Shown: positions 1 to 7,670, counted from the first letter of the stretch. The stretch is DNA of 63,663 nt from Gammaproteobacteria bacterium (GCA_021647505.1 JAKIUN010000014.1:1-63663), one strand, 5' to 3'. The notes: generated from the sequence alone by a model not told the origin. Numbers and translations: made by a program.

Positions 1-167
1 CATCATGCTTCGGGCATAGGGCAGCACATTCAGGGCAAGGGCCTTCGATATCGGTATACTCGATAGCAATGTCCACTCGCTGCTCTGTTATGTTGAGATC
101 CACGCTGTGGATATCCCACGGGGAATTGACACCCAGTAGCTGGCTGTAATGCTCTTCTATGTCCATG
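1..167 (-). CDS. ISL3-family transposase, N-terminal part only
   Basis: Partial reading frame starting at an ATG (complement of 165-167) and running off the left edge; about 55 residues are visible. The N-terminus MDIEEHYSQLLGVNSPW and the zinc-ribbon motif CPECAALCPKHD are typical of ISL3 transposases, where the zinc ribbon precedes the DDE catalytic domain. The catalytic domain is not in the window, so activity cannot be judged. The product would bind the element ends and catalyse cut-and-paste transposition. Confidence 0.75.
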
Positions 168-239
168 GAAAAAACCGCTCCAATCAATGGCTAAAGCAGG
201 GTATTTTACCGGAATTTCACACAGTTTTACGAAGAGCCT
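1..239 (-). mobile_element. ISL3-family insertion sequence, truncated by the window edge
   Basis: The first 167 bases encode on the minus strand the N-terminus of an ISL3-type transposase, and the probable terminal inverted repeat lies just outside it: GGCTCTTCGTAAAACTGTG read on the minus strand from about 238. GGCTCTTC-like ends are usual for this family. The sequence turns AT-rich immediately beyond 239, as expected for flanking DNA. The rest of the element is outside the window, so the second end and any target duplication cannot be checked. Confidence 0.7.
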
Positions 240-335
240 GCAAAAATAGGCTATTAAGATCATGGCTATATTTAAAAACAATGCGTTAAATGTGACAAAG
301 TAGAAATAACCATGCCATCGAAAAACGCATAACGA
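240..335. other. AT-rich spacer between the IS end and the cas6-like gene
   Basis: Ninety-six bases without a credible gene. It lies downstream of the minus-strand four-gene operon. I see no strong stem followed by a T-run, so no terminator is called. The base composition differs sharply from the GC-rich genes to its right. Confidence 0.5.
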
Positions 336-1010
336 TCAGTCCAGGGCCTGGATTCCCTTATGCGGAATAAACAGGCCGCAGCCCAGCATTCTATGTGGCC
401 CCAATCCCTGTTTCTGTAGTCGCAAGGACTCATCATAATCCAGGTCTGCAATCATCAGGCTGCGGGTCTGCACATCACCCACAGGCGTTTTAATCAGACG
501 CAGGGTGCCACACAACAATTTGCGTGGCTGGATATTCAGTCGTTGCAGTTGACCGGCCACCCAATCCAACAACTGCTCTTCGCTTTCGATATCGTGATCT
601 GTGGCCAGGTGGCGTGCAAATAACGTCGTCAGTACACTTAGCGGCCGCCGTGTGGCGCTTTTCAATACCAGTGGATAAGCACCCACATCCAGCGTCGCCC
701 CTTGCAGTTCCATAGCATCCCCAATGCAATGTTTCGGCACCCTCAGGGCGAATTTAGTACGCCGGGATAACTGCAACAAGTCATCCGGACCTTGCGGCCG
801 TACCCAGCCATTGCCGGACGCAGCACCGTGAATGGTATGCATGCCGGCAAGCGGTTCGCCGGACAACCAGGGCAATACACGCTGTATCGCCTGCGACAGG
901 TCATAGGCATGATCGACCGGCAGACAACGGCAATCGATGCCGAAGACGAGATCGACAACGGCATCACCCACTTCAGGTGGCTCACTGTCTTTATCTTCTT
1001 CCCAGTACAT
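336..1010 (-). CDS. Cas6/Cmx6-like RAMP-fold protein (stand-alone)
   Basis: 224 residues. The sequence fits the Cas6 variant called Cmx6 (I-MYXAN type): an N-terminal VVDLVFGIDCRCLPVDHAY segment, a middle LSRRTKFALRVP strand, and the C-terminal signature ESLRLQKQGLGPHRMLGCGLFIP, which has the glycine-rich loop of RAMP RNA-binding folds. Cas6 proteins normally cut CRISPR precursor RNA, but there is no repeat array or other cas gene in the window. The gene is the last of a four-gene minus-strand operon divergent from dsrA, 15 bp after the helical-protein gene. The conserved histidines and GLG loop suggest an intact RNA-binding fold; cleavage activity is not proven. Family assignment is from memory of the motifs. 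Confidence 0.72.
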   Translation of the reverse strand: MYWEEDKDSEPPEVGDAVVDLVFGIDCRCLPVDHAYDLSQAIQRVLPWLSGEPLAGMHTIHGAASGNGWVRPQGPDDLLQLSRRTKFALRVPKHCIGDAMELQGATLDVGAYPLVLKSATRRPLSVLTTLFARHLATDHDIESEEQLLDWVAGQLQRLNIQPRKLLCGTLRLIKTPVGDVQTRSLMIADLDYDESLRLQKQGLGPHRMLGCGLFIPHKGIQALD

Positions 1011-1025
1011 GGTTTTTCGACCCGT

Positions 1026-1733
1026 CTATTGATCCGGCAAAGTGGCCCAGATGGCCTCACGGTCGACCCACCAGTCTTCCTGTACCAGCACGTCGACGAC
1101 GTTGCGCAGACGCGGCAGGAACTTGGCGGGTTCCGTCAGCTCCATTTTTTCCATCCAGAAGTCGAATTGCTCTTGCTTCTGCACATCACTATGACGACGC
1201 GCGACACTGCCCATCATGTGATTGGTGAACAGCATCAGGTTGTCACGCTGCTTACCCTCAGCACGCAGATCCACCACGTAGTGCGCCACCGCCGCAGCCA
1301 CTGCGGCACCATCGGAGTCCGTCGGTGTTTCATCGATGATGTGCTGTAGCACGGCCACACTCAATTCGGGGTCGATGGGAAAAGTCACCGCCAGCCACAC
1401 TCCCTGTCCCAGCGCCGCCAGTGAATCGGGCTGGTCGGCCATAAACATGATGTTGCAGGCATGCACGACGCCTTCCCATTGAGCTGCTGCGGCAAAGGTA
1501 TCGAAGGCCTCACGGGCGGTATCGAAGGCCGCTTCGCCCTGCTCCAGGTCGATGAGAATTTCTGCAATGCGGTTCTGTATTCCGGCCTTCTGTATGGGCG
1601 CGTAACCAATGGGCAGTTCGGTCAGCTCCCGCTGCGCCACGGCCAGCTCCTGCTGGAGTTTCTCCCTGGAGACGAGGTCTTCATCACCGCTGTCGGCATC
1701 ACGCATGCCGGCCCCTTCATCGAGATATTTCAT
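1026..1733 (-). CDS. Helical repeat-like (TPR-like) protein of the dsr-adjacent operon
   Basis: 235 residues, acidic, rich in alanine, glutamate and leucine. No signal peptide or membrane segment is visible, so it is predicted cytoplasmic. Residues about 20-110 show paired amphipathic helices (a QNRIAEILIDLEQGEAAFDTAREAF-type pattern) resembling tetratricopeptide helices. The C-terminal half is also helical and tryptophan-bearing. I do not recognise a specific family. It starts 2 bp after the stop of the 75-residue gene and ends 15 bp before the cas6-like gene, so all are probably cotranscribed. A scaffold or adaptor role is an inference from fold only. Confidence 0.55.
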   Translation of the reverse strand: MKYLDEGAGMRDADSGDEDLVSREKLQQELAVAQRELTELPIGYAPIQKAGIQNRIAEILIDLEQGEAAFDTAREAFDTFAAAAQWEGVVHACNIMFMADQPDSLAALGQGVWLAVTFPIDPELSVAVLQHIIDETPTDSDGAAVAAAVAHYVVDLRAEGKQRDNLMLFTNHMMGSVARRHSDVQKQEQFDFWMEKMELTEPAKFLPRLRNVVDVLVQEDWWVDREAIWATLPDQ

Positions 1734-1735
1734 GT

Positions 1736-1963
1736 TCAGTCTTCTTCCGTACAGCCATGGGTGGTTCCCATCACCGAATACACGCCGGCGAAGGCACCTT
1801 CGACACGGTCTTCCCAGTTGGCCGGGGTATCGGGGTAATTGGGCTTGATGTCGATCTTGAGGTGGATTTCACCCTTTTTGGCCTGTTCGCCAATGACGTG
1901 AACCAGGTCGTCGAAGGATTCCAGGCCCGGGTTCTGAATCAACAGTTCACTCAGATAAATCAT
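1736..1963 (-). CDS. Small dsr-linked protein, 75 residues (possibly the type some annotations call DsrC-like)
   Basis: 75 residues, begins MIYLSELLIQNPGLESFDDL and contains a KGEIHLKIDIKPNYPDTPANWEDRVE core. A GGAGC ribosome site lies 6 bases before the ATG. Short proteins of this appearance occur next to dsr loci of sulfur oxidisers and, as I recall, some annotations call them sulfur relay protein DsrC. The true DsrC is encoded at 7011-7343, and this protein lacks its C-terminal arm with two cysteines; only one cysteine (in THGCTEED) is present near its C-terminus. I see no alignment with DsrC. It sits between the dioxygenase and helical-protein genes with 2-14 bp gaps. Function unknown. 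Confidence 0.6.
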   Translation of the reverse strand: MIYLSELLIQNPGLESFDDLVHVIGEQAKKGEIHLKIDIKPNYPDTPANWEDRVEGAFAGVYSVMGTTHGCTEED

Positions 1964-1977
1964 GCTTGCTCCAATGG

Positions 1978-2886
1978 TTATTCGCCGGTCGACGGCCCCA
2001 CACGCTGATAAAACCGCGCACGATACATCAGCCGCCCCTGCCCGGCGGGTGCATCGTCGTCAAAGGCGCTGCGGCTGTGCAGCACATTGTTGCAGATCAC
2101 ACCCTGGCCGGCAGCCAGCCGGTGACGGAAACTCTGCGGCGAATCCTCCGCCAGCACGGCCTCCAGCGCTCGTACCGCGGCCTGCGTGTCGGCATCCTGT
2201 TTCCACTCGATGGAACGGGTACGTGCGGTGTAGCGCATGTGCAGTTTGCCGCTCTGCGCATCCACGGAGAACACCGCTCCACTCTGCAACGAGCGGATCT
2301 CGACACCTGCTTCCACGTTAGCAGGAATGGTCATCACATCTGGCTGCATCAAGGCGGCAATGTAGTGTGGATTTTCGTCACGCAGACGAATATAGGCGAT
2401 CTCGTGATCCAGCAGCCTGTTTTCACCGCCCTGCGCCGCCGGGCGTACGCAGTGCAGTACCATGCCGAGCACCCGATGCTGCGGCAAATTATAGTAGCCG
2501 TCCGTGTGCCAGCTGATGGCGTGGTTGCTATAGGGAATGTATGCGTACCGGCGGCGCTGGGCCGACACCTGCAAGGCCGAGATACCGTCGTCATCGGCAT
2601 ACAGATGGCAATCCAGATCGCGCAGCCCGCACTGTACACCCAGATCCGTCAGCAGGGTCTTGTCCTGGGCCTCGCCGGGATGCGCCAGCGTATAGACGGC
2701 CATATTGGCGCGCTCACAGGCCCGCAATATCGCCGTATGCTCGACCTCGGTCAGCGCGCGCGGGTTTTCAACGGGCACCACCAGTTCATCCAGACTGACA
2801 GGATAGTTCACCAGCTTGCGCTCCCGCCAGGCACCGTAGGTCTGCACAGCATCGAGATCGAAGGGACTGTTGTCTTTTTGTACCAT
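1978..2886 (-). CDS. TauD/TfdA-type Fe(II)/2-oxoglutarate-dependent dioxygenase
   Basis: 302 residues from the chosen ATG, which gives the N-terminus MVQKDNSPFDLD; an in-frame ATG 54 bases upstream is possible. The iron-binding triad is visible: H-x-D in SWHTDGYYN and the distal histidine in NNVLHSRSAF. RLMYRARFY supplies the arginine that holds 2-oxoglutarate. The fold is that of taurine, gamma-butyrobetaine or clavaminate-type hydroxylases; the substrate is unknown. It is the first gene of the four-gene operon and is divergent from dsrA, suggesting a role around organosulfur compounds or modification of a sulfur carrier, but that is inference. Confidence 0.82.
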   Translation of the reverse strand: MVQKDNSPFDLDAVQTYGAWRERKLVNYPVSLDELVVPVENPRALTEVEHTAILRACERANMAVYTLAHPGEAQDKTLLTDLGVQCGLRDLDCHLYADDDGISALQVSAQRRRYAYIPYSNHAISWHTDGYYNLPQHRVLGMVLHCVRPAAQGGENRLLDHEIAYIRLRDENPHYIAALMQPDVMTIPANVEAGVEIRSLQSGAVFSVDAQSGKLHMRYTARTRSIEWKQDADTQAAVRALEAVLAEDSPQSFRHRLAAGQGVICNNVLHSRSAFDDDAPAGQGRLMYRARFYQRVGPSTGE

Positions 2887-3356
2887 GGTTCGTTTCCACA
2901 GGGTTCCGCACGAACGTTCCCCGAGATGGATGCCAGCCAAGCAGGTGACCTACACCCCGAATTATTAGCATATGCTTATATTGGCAGTATTTAACATAAC
3001 AAATACTCGGCGATAGGCAACACCACATCAGGGATAGATGCACCCACTCCAGCAGTGATGAAAATGAAACGTCAACAGACCCTTGCCAATGATCGTCACA
3101 CATTCCGCGTGGGCATGAAAAGCCTGCCCACCCTACCTGACTTGGTATCCCGAACAATTCGTCAGACTATTACCTAAGGGATAGCCCTGTCCCTTTGACC
3201 CCTCCCCTTTGACCCATTGCGCCTTGACATGAGTGCCATAGACTTCAGACAGTCATAGGCTGACCATTTGTATGGCTTCCCGGGAAGTCAAAAAAACAGA
3301 GTGGTCTGATAATACGCCGGAAAGGCTGCGAAATTTAAAACCAGGAGAAACGGGCA
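2887..3356. promoter_or_regulatory. Divergent control region between the dioxygenase operon and dsrA
   Basis: 470 bp without a credible gene. It holds a half copy of the GTAGGGTGGGCA repeat family (3107-3137), two exact direct repeats CCCTTTGACCC at 3191-3201 and 3205-3215 (14 bp apart) and a TTGACA hexamer at 3224-3229 that could be a -35 box. I do not find a good -10 box at 16-18 bp from it, so the promoter itself is not assigned. The dsrA ribosome site AGGAG lies at 3343-3347. Confidence 0.5.
3107..3137. repeat. GTAGGGTGGGCA-family palindromic repeat, half element
   Basis: Reads GCGTGGGCATGAAAAGCC then TGCCCACCCTACC. It matches the right half of the complete copies at 14699-14775 and 25284-25365, including the CGTGGGCATGAAAAGCCTG stretch. 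The left half is absent. It sits in the dsr control region. Confidence 0.8.
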
Positions 3357-4664
3357 ATGGCCGAGCAAACCCCCAAGAATCCCGAGAAGCACAGTACCTA
3401 TCTCCCCAAGGAGAAAATCTCCACCAAGCCATTGCATGCTACCCCGATGCTGGACAAGCTTGAATCCGGCCCCTGGCCAAGCTTTGTGACCGGCCTGAAA
3501 CGTCTCGCCATGGATAACAACATGATGGTGGATCTGCTGGGTCAGCTGGAGCACTCCTACGAGACCCGCCTGGGGTACTGGAAGGGGGGGACGGTCTCCG
3601 TATTTGGTTATGGCGGTGGCATCATTCCCCGCTTTACGGAACTGATGGACAAAGACGGTAAGCCCCTGTTTCCCGAGGCCAGGGAATTTCACACCGTGCG
3701 AGTGCAGCCGCCGGCCGGCAACCACTACTCCACCGACATGCTACGCCAGCTGTCCACGTCCTGGAACAAATACGGCTCCGGTCTCATCGCCTTCCACGGC
3801 CAGACCGGCAACATCATGTTCATCGGTACCACCACCAAAAATACCCAACCCTTCTTCGACGAGATCAACAGCTATGGCTGGGATCTCGGCGGCGCGGGCC
3901 CCTGCGTGCGTACCGGCATGTCCTGCGTCGGCGCCGCCCGTTGCGAACAGTCCTGCGCCAACGAGCAGAAGATTCATCGTCTGCTGGTGAACAATTTCCT
4001 CGACGACATGCACCGCCCGGCCCTGCCCTACAAATTCAAATTCAAGGTCTCCGGCTGTCCCAACGACTGCATGAACTCCATTCAGCGCTCCGACTTTGCC
4101 GTCATCGGCACCTGGCGTGACGACATGCAGGTCGACCAGGAAGAGGTGAAAACATTTGTCGCCGACAAAGGCCGTGACTATGTGGTCGAGAATGTTGTCA
4201 ACCTCTGCCCCACCAATGCCCTGAGTCTCAACAGCGACGACACCCTCAAGGTCGATAACCGCAACTGTGTACGCTGCATGCACTGTATCAACGTAATGAC
4301 CAAGGCACTCTCTCCCGGCAACGACAAAGGCGTCACCATCCTCCTCGGCGGCAAACGCACACTGAAGATCGGCGATCTGATGGGCACCGTCCTGGTGCCC
4401 TTCATGAAGCTGGAGACCGAAGAGGATTATGAGCGTATCGTCGAGCTGGCCGAAGAGATCATCGATTTTTGGGCCGAGAACGCCCTCGAACACGAACGCG
4501 TCGGCGAGACCATCGACCGTATTGGTCTGGCCAATTTCCTCGAAGGCATCGAACTTGAGGTCGACCCGCACATGATCAGCGAAACACGCCAGAGCAGCTA
4601 CGTGCGCATGGACACCTGGGATGAAGAAGCCGAAAAATGGAAACAACGACAGGCAACGGGTTAG
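3357..4664 (+). CDS. dsrA: Reverse dissimilatory sulfite reductase, alpha subunit
   Basis: 435 residues, cytoplasmic. DsrA with DsrB forms the siroheme enzyme that in sulfur oxidisers oxidises sulfane sulfur carried by DsrC to the sulfite level. The siroheme/[4Fe-4S] cysteines are Cys190 and Cys196 (C-X5-C) and Cys234 and Cys238 (C-X3-C in SGCPNDCMN). An inserted ferredoxin domain follows (Cys284, 304, 307, 310). Its length and N-terminus fit DsrA of Allochromatium-type bacteria. The start is fixed by AGGAG nine bases upstream. First gene of a co-directional operon; dsrB follows after 63 bp. Association with dsrEFH, dsrL and sulfur-oxidiser gene order indicates the oxidative type. Confidence 0.97.
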   Translation: MAEQTPKNPEKHSTYLPKEKISTKPLHATPMLDKLESGPWPSFVTGLKRLAMDNNMMVDLLGQLEHSYETRLGYWKGGTVSVFGYGGGIIPRFTELMDKDGKPLFPEAREFHTVRVQPPAGNHYSTDMLRQLSTSWNKYGSGLIAFHGQTGNIMFIGTTTKNTQPFFDEINSYGWDLGGAGPCVRTGMSCVGAARCEQSCANEQKIHRLLVNNFLDDMHRPALPYKFKFKVSGCPNDCMNSIQRSDFAVIGTWRDDMQVDQEEVKTFVADKGRDYVVENVVNLCPTNALSLNSDDTLKVDNRNCVRCMHCINVMTKALSPGNDKGVTILLGGKRTLKIGDLMGTVLVPFMKLETEEDYERIVELAEEIIDFWAENALEHERVGETIDRIGLANFLEGIELEVDPHMISETRQSSYVRMDTWDEEAEKWKQRQATG

Positions 4665-4727
4665 CCTGCGGATCGCCCAATGGTATAGCCGACAAAAATC
4701 AGACAGGAATTATTGGAGATTAACCCG

Positions 4728-5801
4728 ATGAGCGAGAAACCGAGCTTCCCCATTGAGAGCGGCGTACCCGACCCCTTTCAATACATGCACCCAACCTATA
4801 TTAAAAACTTCGGTAACTGGAAGTACCATGAACGCCCACGTCCCGGCGTGCTGCGTCACGTCGCCAAGAGTGGTGATGAAGTATGGACCGTGCGCGTCGG
4901 TACCCAGCGTCAACTCGGGCCCTACGAGATCAACCTGCTGTGCGACATCATCGACAAGTATGCCGATGGCTATGTGCGCTTCACTATCCGTTCCAACATG
5001 GAAGTCAGCGTCACCGACGAAGCCAAGGTCGGGCCGTTGATCCGGGCCTTCGAAGACGCCGGCTATCCAGTAGGTGGTACCGGCCCTTCCGTGACCATGA
5101 TCTCCCATACCCAGGGTTGGCTGCACTGCGACATCCCCGGCACCGACGCCTCCGGCGTGGTCAAGGCGCTGATGGATGAACTGCACGACGAGTTCACCGC
5201 AGAGAAAATGCCCAACCGTGTGCACATCACCACCTCCTGCTGCCAGATCAACTGCGGTGGCCAGGGCGACATCGCCATCAATATTCAGCACACCAAACCA
5301 CCGAAAATCAATCACGACCTGGTGGCCAACGTCTGTGAACGCCCCTCCGTGGTCGCCCGCTGTCCGGTCGCCGCCATCCGCCCGGCGATCGTCAACGGCA
5401 AGCCCTCACTGGAAGTGGATGAAAAAAAATGTATCTGTTGCGGCGCCTGCTTCCCGCCCTGTCCACCCATGCAGATCAATGATCCCGAACACTCCAAACT
5501 GGCCATCTGGATCGGTGGCAAACACTCCAATGCACGCAGCAAGCCCATGTTCCATAAGCTGGTCGCTGCCGGCATCCCCAACAATCCACCGCGCTGGCCC
5601 GAGGTATCCGAAGTCGTCAAGAATATCCTCTCCATCTACAAAGACGACGCCAAGGACTGGGAACGTATCGGTGACTGGGTCGAGCGCATCGGCTGGCCAC
5701 GTTTCTTCGAGCTGACTGAGCTGCCGTTCACCAAGTTCCACGTCGAGAACTGGCGCGGTGGCCGTCATACCCTCAACGCCTCAGCACACATCCGTTTCTA
5801 A
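4728..5801 (+). CDS. dsrB: Reverse dissimilatory sulfite reductase, beta subunit
   Basis: 357 residues from ATG 4728 (ribosome site TTGGAG just upstream; an in-frame TTG at 4713 is less likely). Partner of DsrA in the alpha2-beta2 enzyme. Cysteines of the siroheme-side cluster are seen in TTSCCQINCGG (Cys171, 172, 176) and RCPVAAIRP (Cys212); the ferredoxin insert is ICCGACFPPCPP (Cys235, 237, 238, 241, 245 region). The region YVRFTIRSNMEV is the typical nitrite/sulfite reductase half-domain. Sits between dsrA and dsrE, with a 35-bp gap to dsrE. Confidence 0.97.
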   Translation: MSEKPSFPIESGVPDPFQYMHPTYIKNFGNWKYHERPRPGVLRHVAKSGDEVWTVRVGTQRQLGPYEINLLCDIIDKYADGYVRFTIRSNMEVSVTDEAKVGPLIRAFEDAGYPVGGTGPSVTMISHTQGWLHCDIPGTDASGVVKALMDELHDEFTAEKMPNRVHITTSCCQINCGGQGDIAINIQHTKPPKINHDLVANVCERPSVVARCPVAAIRPAIVNGKPSLEVDEKKCICCGACFPPCPPMQINDPEHSKLAIWIGGKHSNARSKPMFHKLVAAGIPNNPPRWPEVSEVVKNILSIYKDDAKDWERIGDWVERIGWPRFFELTELPFTKFHVENWRGGRHTLNASAHIRF

Positions 5802-5836
5802 GAGGTATTGTCAATGACTAAGGTCGGAGGAATCGC

Positions 5837-6229
5837 ATGAAGTTTTCAATCCTGGTCAGTGAAGGGCCTTATACGCATCAAGCGGCAGATACGGCCTACA
5901 ATTTCACCAAGGCCGCGCTGGAGAAGGGGCACGATATCTATCGCATCTTTTTCTATCACGACGGCGTCAACAACGGCACACGCCTGACCACCCCGCCACA
6001 GGACGATCGCAACATCGTCAATCGCTGGTCGACGCTGGCGCAAGAGCACGAGCTTGATCTCGTGCTGTGTGTGGCGGCGGCCCAGCGCCGTGGCATCGCC
6101 GATGCCGACGAGGCCAGGCGCAACGGCAAGGATGCCGACAATATTGCAGCGGGGTTCCGCATTTCCGGTCTTGGCCAACTGATTGACGCCGGTATCGAGT
6201 CCGACCGTCTCATTACCTTCGGCGATTAA
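5837..6229 (+). CDS. dsrE: Sulfurtransferase subunit DsrE
   Basis: 130 residues. With DsrF and DsrH it forms a cytoplasmic hexamer homologous to TusDCB that passes sulfane sulfur to DsrC. The active cysteine is Cys78 in DLVLCVAAAQRRG, the same position as the essential cysteine known in Allochromatium DsrE. The N-terminus MKFSILVSEGPYTHQ is typical of the family. A GGAGGAATCGC ribosome site precedes the ATG. Presence of dsrEFH marks the operon as oxidative. Confidence 0.96.
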   Translation: MKFSILVSEGPYTHQAADTAYNFTKAALEKGHDIYRIFFYHDGVNNGTRLTTPPQDDRNIVNRWSTLAQEHELDLVLCVAAAQRRGIADADEARRNGKDADNIAAGFRISGLGQLIDAGIESDRLITFGD

Positions 6230-6239
6230 GGGGAGCGTT

Positions 6240-6641
6240 ATGTCCAAGCGTTTTTTATACGTCAACCGCAAGGCGCCCTACGGCACCATTTATGCCCTGG
6301 AGTCACTGGAAGTGGTCTTGATCGGCGCCGCCTTCGAGCAGGATGTCAGCCTCGCCTTTCTCGACGATGGCGTCTTCCAGCTCACTCGGGGCCAACAGAC
6401 CAACGAACTGGGTGTGAAGAATTTTTCGCCGACCTACAAGGCCCTGGGTGACTACGACGTCAACAAGATTTACGTTGAAAGAGAATCCCTGCAAGCCCGT
6501 GGCCTGACCCTGAACGACCTGCTCCCCCTCACCTACGAGGACGAAGACGACGACTGGGCGGAAAAGGATTCCATCAAGCTCGTCAGTGCCGCCGAACTTG
6601 CCGAAATCATGGAAGCCCAGGATGTGGTTCTAAGTTTTTAG
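6240..6641 (+). CDS. dsrF: Sulfurtransferase subunit DsrF
   Basis: 133 residues from ATG 6240, chosen because GGGGAG lies directly upstream and the protein then begins MSKRFLYVNRKAPYGT like other DsrF/TusC proteins; a longer frame would read back into dsrE. It is a structural member of the DsrEFH hexamer and lacks a conserved catalytic cysteine, as expected for DsrF. The acidic segment YEDEDDDWAEKD is near the C-terminus. Ten bp separate it from dsrE and 13 bp from dsrH. Confidence 0.95.
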   Translation: MSKRFLYVNRKAPYGTIYALESLEVVLIGAAFEQDVSLAFLDDGVFQLTRGQQTNELGVKNFSPTYKALGDYDVNKIYVERESLQARGLTLNDLLPLTYEDEDDDWAEKDSIKLVSAAELAEIMEAQDVVLSF

Positions 6642-6654
6642 AGAGAAATGACCG

Positions 6655-6957
6655 ATGCTACATACCGTGAATAAATCACCCCTGGATCGCAATGCACTGG
6701 AATCCTGTATCCAGCATGCGGTGAAAGGCAGTGCCGTACTTCTCATTGAAGACGGTGTTTATGGCGCCATGCAGGGTACACAAAAATCGCCGATGGTGGA
6801 AAATGCCATGAAAGAGGTTTCCTTCTACGTGATCGGGCCTGACCTCAAGGCGCGTGGCATCGATGAAAGCCGTATCATCGACGGCATCCATGTTATCGAT
6901 TACAGCGGCTTCGTGGATTTGGTGGCAGAATACGACAAGACCCAGTCCTGGCTCTGA
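6655..6957 (+). CDS. dsrH: Sulfurtransferase subunit DsrH
   Basis: 100 residues, the TusB-like third member of the DsrEFH complex. Begins MLHTVNKSPLDRNALESC; Cys18 matches the single conserved cysteine of the family (near residue 20). Ends in the DYSGFVDLVAEYDKTQSWL pattern common to DsrH/TusB. Located directly after dsrF and 53 bp before dsrC. Confidence 0.95.
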   Translation: MLHTVNKSPLDRNALESCIQHAVKGSAVLLIEDGVYGAMQGTQKSPMVENAMKEVSFYVIGPDLKARGIDESRIIDGIHVIDYSGFVDLVAEYDKTQSWL

Positions 6958-7010
6958 TTCAGCCAGATTATTATTCAAATAGACACTAGACAGATAGAGG
7001 AGAGACCGAT

Positions 7011-7343
7011 ATGGCCCTGGAAGTAAATGGAAAAAGCGTTGCCGTCGACGAAGAAGGCTATCTCGAAAATCGTGATGACTGGGATATGGATATCGCCAAA
7101 GCAATTGCCAAGGAAGAAGGCCTGGACATGTCCGACAGTCATTGGCAAGTGGTCAACTTCCTACGCGAATACTATGACGAATATCAGATTGCCCCTGCCG
7201 TTCGTGTGCTGACCAAGTCCATCGGCAAGAAACTGGGCAAGGACAAGGGTAACAGCAAGTATCTGTACGAACTGTTTCCCTACGGCCCGGCCAAGCAGGC
7301 CTGCAAGATCGCCGGCCTGCCCAAGCCTACCGGCTGCGTCTGA
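7011..7343 (+). CDS. dsrC: Sulfur carrier DsrC
   Basis: 110 residues. DsrC carries sulfane sulfur or a trisulfide between DsrEFH, DsrAB and DsrK. Both conserved cysteines of the flexible C-terminal arm are present, Cys98 and the penultimate Cys109 (QACKIAGLPKPTGCV), the arrangement required for trisulfide chemistry. A strong AGAGGAGAGACC ribosome site precedes the ATG, consistent with the high level of DsrC relative to its partners. A 270-bp inverted-repeat element lies just downstream, before dsrM, and could separate dsrC mRNA from the distal operon. Confidence 0.98.
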   Translation: MALEVNGKSVAVDEEGYLENRDDWDMDIAKAIAKEEGLDMSDSHWQVVNFLREYYDEYQIAPAVRVLTKSIGKKLGKDKGNSKYLYELFPYGPAKQACKIAGLPKPTGCV

Positions 7344-7349
7344 TTCATC

Positions 7350-7619
7350 CTAGTGTGGTGTAACGTATAAAGGGTACAAACCAGAGGCCCGCAAATGCCG
7401 CAAGACAAGGCGCAGTTCGCAGTTAATGGTTCTTCCCTTAACAAGGACTGCAACGCAGGATTGGGGCATTTGCGGGCCTCCCTCCGGGCGCGGCGGGAAG
7501 CCGTCATCTGCGGCGTTGCGTCTCTTGAAAAGGGCACACCATTCCCTGCGAGACGCGCCTTGCAGCTAACGGCTTCCCGCCACGCTGATCTGTGCCCTTT
7601 ATACGTTACACCACACTAG
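7350..7619. repeat. Cloverleaf-like inverted-repeat element (MITE-like) between dsrC and dsrM
   Basis: 270-bp element with perfect 25-bp terminal inverted repeats (7350-7374 and 7595-7619; the outer end reads CTAGTGTGGTGTAACG). Inside are two further perfect inverted repeats: 16 bp at 7384-7399 with 7465-7480 (GAGGCCCGCAAATGCC) and 13 bp at 7492-7504 with 7569-7581 (GGCGGGAAGCCGT). The second arm also contains GCGTCTC/GAGACGC. The whole can fold as a stem with two branches. No transposase is encoded. It begins 6 bp after the dsrC stop. Confidence 0.9.
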
Positions 7620-7670
7620 ACCAACCACCTCCCTGCCCTCTGGGCGGGGAGGTATTGTTGAGGTTTATTC

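Noticed and set aside
3272-3463. Small gene overlapping the dsrA start
   Set aside because: It overlaps dsrA in another frame, has no recognisable domain, and dsrA has the clear ribosome site.
3741-4646. Long minus-strand open frame opposite dsrA (about 300 codons), with similar frames opposite dsrL, infB, rlmD and ettA
   Set aside because: They mirror the codon structure of strong plus- or minus-strand genes with recognised domains, and their translations are valine/alanine/glycine-rich with no domain.
7395-7619. Small gene inside the dsrC-dsrM element
   Set aside because: The frame lies wholly in the inverted-repeat element and its translation is symmetrical low-complexity sequence.
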